Origin: Plasmodiophora brassicae
Lineage: Eukaryota > Endomyxa > Phytomyxea > Plasmodiophorida > Plasmodiophoridae
NCBI GenBank assembly: GCA_039704465.1
Contig: JASFAU010000012.1
Location: 682,001 to 746,000 of the forward strand
Direction of reading: 5' to 3'
DNA: 64,000 bases
In this document: piece after piece, positions 22,670-32,518 of the stretch
Numbering within the stretch: the first letter of the stretch is position 1
Layout of the letters: each line of letters begins with the position of its first letter
Position numbers and translations under genes: made by a program
Notes under the pieces: model-generated
Databases searched by the model: none
What the model was told of the DNA's origin: nothing
The model's input: the letters and a program-made list of their open reading frames with translations, nothing else

Positions 22670-23786
22670 TCAACCTGCGACATGGTAGTCGCCGTCGACG
22701 ATGGACCAAATCGGGACTGCCTTGCGAAGGAGCCCTTCGACGACGTCGTCTATAGGTTTGCTGGGTCCCACGGCTTCGACTAGCGCGCCGTCGTCTAGGT
22801 CGACGCCAAGGCAGTCCGCATCGAATGCGACAGTGCCGCGTAGCCGAGCGCACGCCCTGACGACACTCTTGCATCTGTCGATGCGGACAATGGCGTCCTT
22901 GGTGATCAGTGGCCCGCAGTCTCGAAGATCGCATGGTTCACATTCGTCTATCTGAAGGCACAGCAACGAGTTAGAACAACGACGCGTTCACTGCACGATT
23001 GATGCACGTTACGTCAATGAGCTGTGGGATGCACGAGATCAGCTCGGGAAGGTACATGTCCAGAGACTCGGTAGTGAACGGGACATCAAATGGGAGGTGG
23101 CATGCTAGCCGCGCACACGCGACTAGAATGGCGTCGATCTCGTTGCTGAACGTGAGCTTGAGTTCAGATTCGATCTTTGCACCTGCCGGTCGAGGAAGCG
23201 GCCGACGATGCAAACCTCGCCATGCAAGCGTGACAGCCGCTCCAGCGAGACCTGGACCTGGCCTACAGGCGGCAGTCCATTCTCGATATGCCAAATCGAT
23301 CAGCATTATGGCAATCCTCTTTACCGGGGATTCGCTAGGGAGCCCTAGCGAAGATAGCGCACGGGGAAGGAATGTTGCAGGACGTTCCGGACCAATGGGC
23401 GCCGATGACAATGTTGCAAAATGGTGAAATGCCTGATTGAGGACTTGGATATCGATTCCAAGTCTGGCCGACGCGTCTAACAATGAGATAGGGAGACTGT
23501 GGCGTCTGGCGATGGCAACAACGGAGCAGGCAATCGATGCATCCAGCCTTGGACGCGGCAGAATAACCCGAAACGGGTGATCCTTAACAACATCAAGTAG
23601 ATCGGCGAACGCGGAAATACATTCGGCATGGAATTCTACAGGCAGACCGAGCGTCGTTGCCGACAATTGGATGTCGGCAGCAAGTGTCGTGCTGTCAAGA
23701 GCAACACCCATCGGGTGGTGATCAGGACGAACTCCGCAAGGATCCGCACGGACGCCGCCACGGACTGCGCGCATCGACTGGTACAT
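22670..23786 (-). CDS. TFIIB/cyclin-fold protein
   Basis: The central part reads like a TFIIB-type cyclin repeat: DASIACSVVAIARRHSLPISL, DASARLGIDIQVLNQAFHHF, then KRIAIMLIDLAYREWTAACR and AAVTLAWRGL. A GTAACG...CTTCAG intron (61 nt, branch-like CTAAC) joins PQLID to IDECEPCDLRD and a C-terminal part with TVAFDADCLGVDLDDG. A zinc ribbon, expected at the N-terminus of TFIIB or BRF, is not seen in the 350 nt upstream, where exon structure is unclear. The start is placed at the first ATG of the open frame (MYQSMRAVRGG), which may be internal. It may be a divergent transcription factor or a cyclin-like protein. Confidence 0.5.
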
Positions 23787-24088
23787 GAACGTGACGCTCA
23801 GCGCACCCTGCAAGCTCCCCTGTCATCGAATGGTAAAACTGGCAAACGAGTCAGTTGGGCTTGGAGATATGCTCTTCTTCCGGACGCGCCAGTTGCGCCC
23901 AATGAGCTCCAAACCGTCGCATCGACTTCTCCGCGAAGCCATATCCCTGCCGATGTGCGGGGCGGAAAACCTCCTCTCCACCCCTCCCCACGATCAGAGG
24001 TACCGTCCACGTCATGTCGCCCGCTCGACGGCTCACACAATAAAACACTTTCGTTATTGCGATCATCAGATTAACAGTCGTATTTGCG

Positions 24089-24773
24089 ATGGCTCGAGAC
24101 GAAACACGTAGCACGGTCCAGACGGAGGACGACATCGAGTATATGTCGGCGAGTCAACTCACAGCTGCGATCGAGGAAGAGAACTGGCAACGGCTGCTGG
24201 CGCGTTCGTCGGCGGCTTCGTCAACGAGGTCAGGGCCCAGCGTGCGCCTATCCACGGCCCGCAGCCCGCCAAGGTTCGGCGGCAAGGCCAACACATTCCT
24301 TGCGTGGGCGCGCCCGAGCCGCGCTCTACTCGCACCAGAAACGACTCGCCAAAGCGTGCCAGAGTTGGACATGGTAACAGAGTCTGTTTCTACCGCAGCA
24401 GACCTCAGCTCGTGCCACAACGCAGATGAGTGTTGGCGGGCACTATCCGCGACTTCGACCCATCGATCTATGCCACCGTCATGTGCGCGTTGACGACCAT
24501 CCTAGGAATCAAGCAGGAACCCGACGAGAGCGCTATGGCCTTCGTCAATCGAGCGCGGGAGGCTATCCGACAATTCCGACTCGTCTGTCCCGCCTCGCTG
24601 GGCGACTTGCCTGAGCCCTTGATCGCCATCCTCGTCGCTCTACGCGGGCGTCCTGAGTTCGTCGATGGGTTGAAGGTCGCGAATAGTGCCCGCCAACACT
24701 CAGCTGCGCTCTGACACGAGCTAAGGCCTGCAGCGGTCGCAACAGACTCTGTTACCATATGCAACTCTAGCAC
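24089..24773. pseudogene. Retrotransposon gag relic, rearranged with an inverted segment
   Basis: Plus-strand fragments read like an LTR-retrotransposon Gag: SASQLTAAIEEENWQRLL and FLAWARPSRALL, then MVTESVSTAADLSSC and ADECWRALSA. After a frame change come ILGIKQEPDESAMAFVNRAR and DLPEPLIAILVALRG. Minus-strand sequence from 24773 repeats the MVTESVATAAGLSSC...AECWRALFATF segment, so a second divergent copy lies in inverted orientation. No protease, reverse transcriptase, integrase or LTR is seen. The best match by eye is copia/UBN2-type gag. The only ATG-started reading frame is at 24089. Confidence 0.6.
24371..24770. repeat. Imperfect inverted repeat of gag sequence
   Basis: Arms of about 100 nt at 24371-24470 and 24661-24770 are roughly 80% complementary by eye (GGTAACAGAGTCTGTT and GAGTGTTGGCGGGCACTAT are shared). 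They are separated by about 190 nt. A transcript through the region would form a long hairpin. Confidence 0.75.
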
Positions 24774-24938
24774 CGAGCGTGCGTCGACGTCTTTCTCCTC
24801 GGCGACGTGGTCGGGGCGTGGCTAATCCGGTTCTGCTTTCAGTTAACCACGATCCGAAGAACTGAGTGACAGTGCGGTCGCAGGCGCCTGTTAAAGAGAA
24901 TGTATATGAGGAGAGGTTAATTATCATAATCGGCTAGC

Positions 24939-26714
24939 TCAGAAATGTTCCGCTGTCCAGGAGTCGGATACTTGTCGCCGTAAGCACATCAGCCTGGCAA
25001 CCTTTTCGCCGACGCCCTGCAATGACAGGTTGCTTCGATGCGGGGCCGTTAACGCGCGCCAGTCGTCGTCGTCGTCGTCAACGTCGCCGATTCGGTAGCT
25101 AGGCAACGACGTGTTCTCGTACCGGTTCCAGGTTAGCCGCCTGCCCTCTGCCGAGACATAGTTCGAGATCAAGCGTTGGAGCTGGCTCACGACGTGGTTC
25201 CTCTCTTTCCGGCTGCGCAACTCCAGATCAACCGTCCGGTTCTTCGTCACGAGCGATGCGAATAGGCCCTCGTACGCTCCCGCAGCCGGTGCCCTTGAAA
25301 GCACCTTGGTCTGGCGACCGCGTCGTATCTGCTTGACGTCGTTGATGAGGATACTTCCCGTTCCCCATGTGATCACACCAAGCTCCAGATCGACCGTCAG
25401 CGTCTTCGGCTTCGGCTTCCCGCGTCGACCGTGCTTGATGACGCGAAACGCTGTCTCCAATGGCGCATCGGACCGTCGCCGTCGACGGGGCGTTGACGTT
25501 GATGCGTTGTTCTTGGTTTCTGTCGACGCGGTCGACGCCGCCAGAGACGACTTGCGGGACTTGGTCGGCGTCGACCGGAACGACCCGTACGTGAAATCGT
25601 CTCTCATCAGCCTTTGCTGATGGCGGGATATCTCCTGCGGCGACACCATCCCCGGCAACGGCTCCGGCTCGTACGTCATCCGCGCCGACGTGAACCGCCT
25701 TGCGTTCTGTCGCTTGATGAGCGATACGGACGGCATGGGCTGCAGCACCGACGTCGGATGCCACGACCCCGACCCAGCCATCGAATCGTCGTCAATGTCC
25801 ACCGTCAGACCCGCACCACATCGTCCCGCAGCCGCCGAGGCCGGAGACGCACCCGAGTCGTTCGCTGGAGCCGGTTCCGGGTATTCCTTCCGCGTCGCGT
25901 GCTGCTCTTTCGTCGGAGACGTCTCCATCGGAGCAGCCGTGTGCCTGGGAACTTCCTTGGACGACACGACGCGGCTTGGCGGAGCGGACGACGCGGTCAG
26001 CTGTGTCCGGCGCGACGACAGCAAACGACTAGGCGGCCCCCTTGCCGGCGTCGATCTTGCTGGCGTGGACGGGTTGGTGATGACGGTCCTCATCGTCGAA
26101 AGAGACTTGATCGACCCCAATGCGGATTGCCGGCCGGAAGCCGTGCTGCGCAGGGAGGCGGAACGAGGCGCCTCGTTGCGGTACAACTTCAGGGACTGCG
26201 ATGCGGCCCGCCCCGATCCCGAATGCCGGAGCGACTGGGCGCGCCCGAAATCCGATTTCACTTCGAATCGCTCCCGGGTGATCGCGTCGACTTCGTGGAA
26301 GTTGCCGGTCTCGAAGGCTTTCGTGAACACGCCGACCGTCGATCGCATCGACGAGCTTGCGTTCGCGCCGTCAGGTGATAACGCAATGTCGGACATCTCG
26401 CCGTCGTCTGCTGGCGACTGATGCTCAGGCGGGACGATATTGTACCGCTGGCCGTTCCAGTTGCTGACGACATCGGAGTCGGTGGCAGATGGGGATACTG
26501 GGACGACATGCTGTCGAATGGCGCGCAGGAACGAATCCAGATGCGTTTGCATCTGAAGGACCTCGCCCCGCGGAACGGGGGTAGTCGAGCTCGCGCCCGT
26601 CGTCGGGAGGTTGACGTCGATCTTGGGCCTAATCGTCGACGGATGTGGATATGGAGGCGGTCGCGGCCCGTATTGTGATACGGCCGGATCCCGCCTCGAG
26701 GTCGAGAGATCCAT
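24939..26714 (-). CDS. PH-domain protein with long disordered N-terminus
   Basis: A single exon encodes 591 residues. The first 410 or so are low-complexity Ser/Pro/Arg/Thr sequence. Residues about 430-525 form a PH-like domain: FRVIKHGRRGKPKPKTLTVD, LGVITWGTGSILINDVKQIR and KNRTVDLELRSRKERNHVVS, resembling the PH domain of phosphoinositide-specific phospholipases and plant PH proteins. An acidic DDDDDDW motif and a basic tail follow. The N-terminus carries many SP/TP sites and may be a phosphorylated scaffold. Likely binds phosphoinositides or membranes. No other catalytic domain. Confidence 0.75.
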   Translation of the reverse strand: MDLSTSRRDPAVSQYGPRPPPYPHPSTIRPKIDVNLPTTGASSTTPVPRGEVLQMQTHLDSFLRAIRQHVVPVSPSATDSDVVSNWNGQRYNIVPPEHQSPADDGEMSDIALSPDGANASSSMRSTVGVFTKAFETGNFHEVDAITRERFEVKSDFGRAQSLRHSGSGRAASQSLKLYRNEAPRSASLRSTASGRQSALGSIKSLSTMRTVITNPSTPARSTPARGPPSRLLSSRRTQLTASSAPPSRVVSSKEVPRHTAAPMETSPTKEQHATRKEYPEPAPANDSGASPASAAAGRCGAGLTVDIDDDSMAGSGSWHPTSVLQPMPSVSLIKRQNARRFTSARMTYEPEPLPGMVSPQEISRHQQRLMRDDFTYGSFRSTPTKSRKSSLAASTASTETKNNASTSTPRRRRRSDAPLETAFRVIKHGRRGKPKPKTLTVDLELGVITWGTGSILINDVKQIRRGRQTKVLSRAPAAGAYEGLFASLVTKNRTVDLELRSRKERNHVVSQLQRLISNYVSAEGRRLTWNRYENTSLPSYRIGDVDDDDDDWRALTAPHRSNLSLQGVGEKVARLMCLRRQVSDSWTAEHF

Positions 26715-26996
26715 CTCTCCTCGCGCTTATCGATAAACTAGCTGTATGGCCAACGAGCAGAAATTGGGCGGGTCACCCAGTGACGAATAACGGGAGCCAG
26801 TTGCGTCACGCCTAATGACTCACATGATATCCACATGGGCGGGTGACTCGCAAGTGCTGTGACTGGGCATGCGGGTCCATGGTTTAGTCGCGGAGGTGCT
26901 CAACCTGCATTCCTCAATCGCATTCAAGTGGGCCACATATCATAGTAAACGAAACACGTCGGGGCACCGCTCTGGTTACTCGAACATATGTAGATA

Positions 26997-28504
26997 TCAC
27001 CGTCGCCGCCTCCTTGAGGACTTCCCACGATGTTCAGTGCCATCTCGGGGAGCGTCAGCAACGACGATCGTGCCCTGCCTGATTTCTCGGTTGCCTTTAA
27101 CTCGAGCTTGCGCCTTGACGTAGAATTCGAGGTCGCGAAGCTCATCGCTCAGCGAATCAATCTGCTGTTGCCGTTCGACATCATCGTCGTCTTGTATCGA
27201 ACTCCAATTTTCTAGTTCGCGTCGCGCCGCCTCTTGGTCGGCAAGCAACTTCGAGTTGAGAATCTGCAACCCACGAAGCTGGCCCTTCTTCTCGTCTTCA
27301 GCACGCGCCAGTTCTTCCAGCTTGGCCTTCCCGGACTCAAGCGCTTCGTCGAGGTGACCAGCCTTCCTTCGAATGGCGTCAAGCTCTTTCGTCATAGACT
27401 CGAGCTCCAATTCATACTCGTGACGTCGCGACTCTACGGGATGACCTGTCAACGAAGGCATCGCTGCGAACTACATGGGCCTACCGAAATCTTCGTGAAG
27501 ACGTTGTTGTTGACGTTTGAAGGTGCCACATTGCTCTTGAAGTTGAGACGAAAGGAGGAAGTTGTACTGTTCTAGCAGCTCCTCGAGCTTCAACGATGAC
27601 TCGTGAACATCCACACCAACGGACTCGTCATGCGCGTCGACTTCGACCAGCTTGCCATCACCCATCACTAGGCGGTGCACGAAATTGTCCCCAGCGTAAT
27701 CCCACACGGCCCGGGTCGCGACGTCCAGCGCATACGTATGACACGTCATCTCGAAACTAGGGCCAACGTCAGAGATGCGTTAGTCCCCGGAACCCTGAAG
27801 AATGCTTACTGTTTGAAGGCATGGCTATTGGAATATCGGCCACATCCAACGTGGCCGCAAACAAGGCATATCCACAAGTCGTCAACAACATCTTGCTCCA
27901 GGCAGTCTTCACAACGCGACTGAACCTAACACGTGGGCCGTATTAAATCGCCAGTAGCACACACACACACACATCGGCTCTATACCTGGGGCTGCATATG
28001 GTACCGACACACAGGGCAGACATTGCTGTGGTCTTTCCATTTCCGCAGGCATCTGTAATGGAACTGATGCCGGCACAGGATACTGATCGACCCGCCATGG
28101 CCATCAATCGAATCCAGACACACAGGGCAGCTTACGGCAGAGCACAGCAGAACCTGATCGCTGTCTTCGTGGACGCGAACGACTCGGCATCGTTCTTCTT
28201 CAACGGAATTGAACGCGACGCCGTCGAGCGCCTCACAAAACGCATCGCAGTCGCCGACCGACGCCAGGACGACGAACACGGCATAGCAATCGTCACCCGG
28301 ATCGACAACCTGCATATGCACGATGCCGGCGTCATCGCGCTCGACAAACGCACAGAACTCGGAGATGGCGACATGCTTCGGAATGTCCATCGCCAGCGCC
28401 AGACGCGTCGACCCGGCCGGCGCGCCCAGCGCTACGCGCCCGCTCACCACCTCCACATCGTTGTGCCCGTACCGGTATGACAGATAGCCGACGTCGTCCG
28501 CCAT
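26997..28504 (-). CDS. BRAP: BRAP/BRAP2-type RING-UBP E3 ubiquitin ligase
   Basis: Four exons give the full BRAP order. An N-terminal RRM-like BRAP2 domain ([18 protein letters not shown]) is followed by a RING finger, CPVCLDSID...[13 protein letters not shown]...CPVC. Next is a Zn[12 protein letters not shown]...[14 protein letters not shown], continuing across an intron into [19 protein letters not shown] long coiled coil follows. In animals BRAP regulates Ras/MAPK scaffolding and nuclear import; the plant homologues are BRIZ. The UBP finger binds free ubiquitin C-termini. Intron 1 carries a (CA)8 tract at 27958-27973. Stop at 26997; the tail ends in Lys/Arg residues. Confidence 0.9.
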
Positions 28505-28687
28505 TCGGACGTCACGCTGTCACGTGTACGCCAAAATCATCCCGAGTGCAGCTGACCTGTGCCGCACGCACCGTACCCCGAACAACGGCGAATACGGAAT
28601 ACCGTCCCTGCAGCGTTGATGCGCTCGCCAAGAGCGATGGCGCTCTTTATTGTGCGTACCGAGGAGGGCAGGTGACGATGGAGCCAG

Positions 28688-29702
28688 TCAAAGGAGCATT
28701 TGAAAGGCAGCTGATTGCAGGTAGGTCTGCGGGAGCTGGCGGTTGTACCATCGGACGAAAACGTAAAGCAGGGCGCAGATGGCGAGCGAGAAGGCGAATA
28801 TGGCGGCAACAGCTCCCCATGGAGATTCAATGTAGGCTGCGAGCAGGAATGTAACGATCAGGTGGATCGCTCGGACGGTAAAGCTGACGGATAGCGATGT
28901 TGGGAACCGGATTGGAGCGTGCAGGATGACGTGACGCCCGCAGTCGATCCCGATCAGGATGCCAGTGAGGACGTGAATCGGGACGTATAACAGCAACGCC
29001 CAAATAGTGACAACCAGTTCGGTGAAGATATCGGGGCTCACGTACCACACGTTAATGATCAACGCTGCAAGACAACGGTCAATCATAATCGTGCACCGAA
29101 GGAAAGCAACCCAACCGCTCATGACGGCGTATCCAGACGCCAGCGCCGCTGACGTGTACAGACCGGAACGAACAAGGCGCATTTCGGATTCAGTGGAAAG
29201 GTCGGTGCACTGCTTGTATGTCGAGTGGATCACTGGGGGGAAGGAGTCAGCCAGTTCGCGCGCTTTGGCTAATCAATGCAATTCCTTAACTGGTCAGTTT
29301 GACAGCCTCTTCAATGGCGACGACAATCAGGACGATGACGGCGCAGCTGAGGAAGTAGTAGGCAAAGCCGTCGGGCAGGAACGAGGCGATCGAGCCGGCG
29401 ATGAACAAAGCGGTAAACAGGATGAACGGACCGACGATGAAACCTGTCCCGAACTTGGTGATGATCTCGCTGCGATCAGCGGCGTTCTGATCGCTCCTGG
29501 CCCTCGCCAGCAGGACATACAGGGGGGCGAAATTCCACAGGTACATGAACACCAGGAACATATCTGTGAACAGCAGCATCACCCCGACCAACGCGAACCC
29601 GCCAATGCACCCCTTCGCGGCCGTCGTCAACTGCGCCGGGACCGGCGCCGGCCCAGCTTGCACGTCGACGGCCACGTTGCCAGGGTCCGACCCCGTCGCC
29701 AT
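28688..29702 (-). CDS. Polytopic membrane protein, function unknown
   Basis: Two exons: MATGSDPGNVAV...EEAVKLT, then a GTTAAG...CCCCCCAG intron with a strong pyrimidine tract, joining in frame to MIHSTYKQC... and ending FQMLL. About 315 residues with seven or eight hydrophobic spans, for example GFALVGVMLLFTDMFLVFMY, FIVGPFILFTALFIAGSIAS, IHLIVTFLLAAYI and AAIFAFSLAICALLYVFV. Alternatively the second exon could be a separate gene starting at MRLVRSG (29182). I recognise no family. The start at 29702 diverges from EMC8 (29960), 257 nt away. Confidence 0.55.
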
Positions 29703-29959
29703 CGTTTAGGCAATCTCCTCGCGACCGTACACAGAGATTCCGATCCTGCCGCAGACCCCTGCCGAGTACTCGCGAACGATCATCCGGCAGGACGGCCGCG
29801 TCAACCGTGATCCGACGTCGGAGTAGTACTCCCTCACCCCCCAGACGGATCTTCCAAATGACGCTGCGCTCTGGGGAAACGGTGGCAGGTTGCCCGTGCG
29901 GAAGACGTCACATTTGGCATTCTGCTGCGCAGTGACGATAGTGGGAAGGTGCGCGAGCG

Positions 29960-30669
29960 ATGGCGTCGGGTGGCGATCGGGCGCCGGTCATCGACGGGCG
30001 CGCGTACCGGATCTGCATGGCGCACGCCCTGCGGTACTATGACAGGCCCGTGCTCGGCGTTATGGTCGGCGTGCAGGCCACCGGCGCCATCACCCATTGC
30101 TTCCCGGTCACCCATTCGCAGTTGACGTCGCCGATCCTGACGATCGCGCTTGAAATCGTAACCAGAGTATCGCGAGTCACCGTGTCGCGTTCGTCTAACG
30201 ACTATCGTGATCAGATCGGCCTGCATTGTAAGACGCTTGGCGATGGCGTTGGAATCGTCGGCGTCTACCAAGGTGCGGAACTTCTCGACGACGAATCTGT
30301 TGGCATGGGCGCTATTGCCGTTGCGAGGACGATCGGCAATGGGGCGCTGATCTGCGTGGTCGGGAGACGTTGTAGGCCATGCTAGGACGTCAAGCTCTGA
30401 CTGTGAAGCGCTGTTCACAGATTGACAACAAGATGATCCACCACAAGGGCACTGATGGGCCTGCGCTGCGATGCTATCGGTATCGGGCGGGAACGAAGAC
30501 GGCCGTTAATGAAACCAGTGTGCCCGTCCGTGTTGAAGACGGGGAGAACGCGTTCCGCGCCGTGTCTGGGTTGTTCGGCGACGATCGCCCCGCATGCGAC
30601 CGCGTCGTTGATTTCGAGGCCCACCTCGCCAATGTTGCACTCGATTGGACAAACGTAAAGTTTATTTGA
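29960..30669 (+). CDS. EMC8: ER membrane protein complex subunit 8/9
   Basis: MPN-fold subunit of the EMC, which inserts transmembrane and tail-anchored proteins into the ER. Three exons. Exon 1 has GRAYRICMAHALRYYDRPVLGVMVG and THCFPVTHSQLTSPILTIALE. The second, after GTAACC...GATCAG, has GLHCKTLGDGVGIVGVYQGAE. The third, after GTCGGG...TTCACAG, has DNKMIHHKGTDGPALRCY and ends ANVALDWTNVKFI. The JAMM metal-binding residues are absent, as in EMC8/9. Length about 200 residues fits. Confidence 0.88.
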
Positions 30670-30914
30670 CGTCGAACATTGCCCGGCCACAAGCCTGCCC
30701 CATCGCCGGCAGTTTCCGTTATGCGCGTCGGCCGCCTGAACATACTGGAAATGACACAGAGGCGTAGACATGCAGCGGCAGCCCCCTAAATGCGCAATGC
30801 GCCCACCGCGGTCACCGACGCTGGTGTGCGCACACACACACACCCCCGAGGGGACGGTGATCACAGCCGTCTTCAGCTCAGGCTCATGCCATTCGACAAG
30901 GCCGACCATCAGTC

Positions 30915-31861
30915 ATGTCCAGTTCGGGTAGGCACTTGGCAGTGATGGTACTGTGCGACTTCGACGGGGGAGTGGACCGACACGGATGGTCCGCAGCAGG
31001 CGCGGTCGGCGGTGCGACGACGCGCCACGGATGCGCAGCACTTTGCCGTTTCGAGCGTGGACCCGTCGCGCGTTCGATCATCATGTGCGTTGCGTTCGGC
31101 CTGGTGATCGTGACGTTCACCGCCAGTGTGCTCGGGGTCAGGCAGCCGGCTGCTGTGTTGTTGTTGGCGAGGCAGCTGGGTCTGACGGCATGCGGCAGGT
31201 GCTGGGGTCGGCGGTCAGCATCCTAGGCGCCATGTGGATTGCCAGGACGGGGATCAACGCATTCCATGCGGTTACGGTCGCAGTCGCTGTGGTTCTTGTC
31301 ATAACATCAGCCCTGGGATTCGCAAGCGTTAACGCCAAGTCACGCCCTGGGCTGACCGTCTTCAGCCACGTCTGTTTCATCCTTGCCCTGGTCCAGGTCC
31401 TCGTCATCACCAACATTGGGGTTGTTAACGTTAGTTTGACGATAACGGATAGATTACAGCTGTTGTTGCACTGGTTGTCGATTCATCGTGGGCCATCAAG
31501 ACAGTCCAGCGTGTCTTGCAGGGCTCGCAGCCCCATGTGAGTTCCCGCTGTCGTAGTAACGGCACCGGCCCGACTTAATGGACCCTGTGAGCAGGTTGAC
31601 GATATTATAACGCTCTTTGACAGCGAGAAGATCTTCTGGGCTCCTGCCGTTGGCATATTCCTTTCGCTGTGCATTGCGGGTGCCATGGCCAGCGCATCGT
31701 TGGCGGCTGCTCCGCTTCGTTACACGTCGTACCATGCGGATCTGCAGTACCCGATACTGGACGAGTTCGCTAACGAAAGCGTTGCTGGAAGGTTGTCTTA
31801 TGCTTGTTCGGGGCGCTGCGCTGTCGCTGATGACACGATATTGCAGGTACGGGCCTGCTGA
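30915..31861 (+). CDS. Four-span membrane protein, tetraspanin-like topology
   Basis: Four exons, about 245 residues from ATG 30915. Spans: SIIMCVAFGLVIVTFTASVLG continuing into VLGSAVSILGAMW; FHAVTVAVAVVLVITSALGF; VFSHVCFILALVQVLVITNI with ITAVVALVV; and APAVGIFLSLCIAGAMASAS. A short loop (DSSWAIKTVQRVLQ) lies between spans three and four, where tetraspanins carry a large Cys-rich loop. Here no CCG motif is seen, so it is not a classical tetraspanin. The C-terminus is about 55 residues. An earlier Met (30944) is possible. Function unknown. Confidence 0.5.
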
Positions 31862-32518
31862 GCGTGGCGTCACGACGTTCGCGTGACGCCGTGAACAAGT
31901 TGCCCCACCATTCAGCACTCCCAGCATCTCGCCTGTACCGTCTGCGAACCGTACATCTGTAGAGCGGTAGTGCTCGTGACGATGTTAGTACACACCTATG
32001 CCGTGCTGGGCACCCATCGTACTGCTTCGACGAGGCTACGTCGCTCGCTGGGCGTTTGTCGCTCTATGAAGATCGTGGCTGATCCAGAAAGCTTGAAGTA
32101 GGCGCCCAACTAGCCGTCAAAGTCACGTTTCGGCTAGAGTGCACGATTATTTCCTTCTCTGGAACGCAACTTCGGTTTGGGTGCACTCTGAACCAGCGAC
32201 TTTGTTTGCAGGTTGCGTCAGCTCTGCGTACGCCAGGCAAGACCTGATGGGCACCGGTTCGAAGGCCGTTGCGGCAACTCTGATTCGAGGACTAACGACA
32301 GTAGGCCGACCTGTGCCTTGATCATCTGAAACCTTGAGGTCTGTACATTGGACAGGGGTTCTCGAATTCCATTGTTCTAGAACGCCCATCAGCACAGGCA
32401 GGCCGGAAGGCATTCGTCCACTTGATCCACGCGGTACCGATCCTCGAGTAGATTCGGGCCCATGCGTCGCGTGCCTGCTGCCCGTAGGCAGAATCGTATC
32501 ACCGTTGGCCACGTTGCC
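31862..32518. other. Intergenic, no gene seen
   Basis: Only short frames. It should hold the 3' flank of the four-span gene and the promoter of the CaaX protein gene. An ATG at 32462 extends the downstream frame by 19 residues. Confidence 0.5.

Noticed and set aside
22690..22870. A DEDD 3'-5' exonuclease domain in the TFIIB-like C-terminus
   Set aside because: Only one short stretch (TVAFDADCLGVDL) is suggestive; later exonuclease motifs are absent.
22930..22973. A 40-nt intron in the TFIIB-like gene
   Set aside because: A GTAACG donor 21 nt further upstream gives the usual 61 nt in frame.
23851..24135. Zinc-ribbon exon for the TFIIB-like gene
   Set aside because: No C-x2-C pairs in any minus-strand frame of this stretch.
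30827..30846. CA-rich tract as a CRISPR or regulatory array
   Set aside because: Simple dinucleotide repeat; no spacer-repeat pattern anywhere in the window and the genome is eukaryotic.
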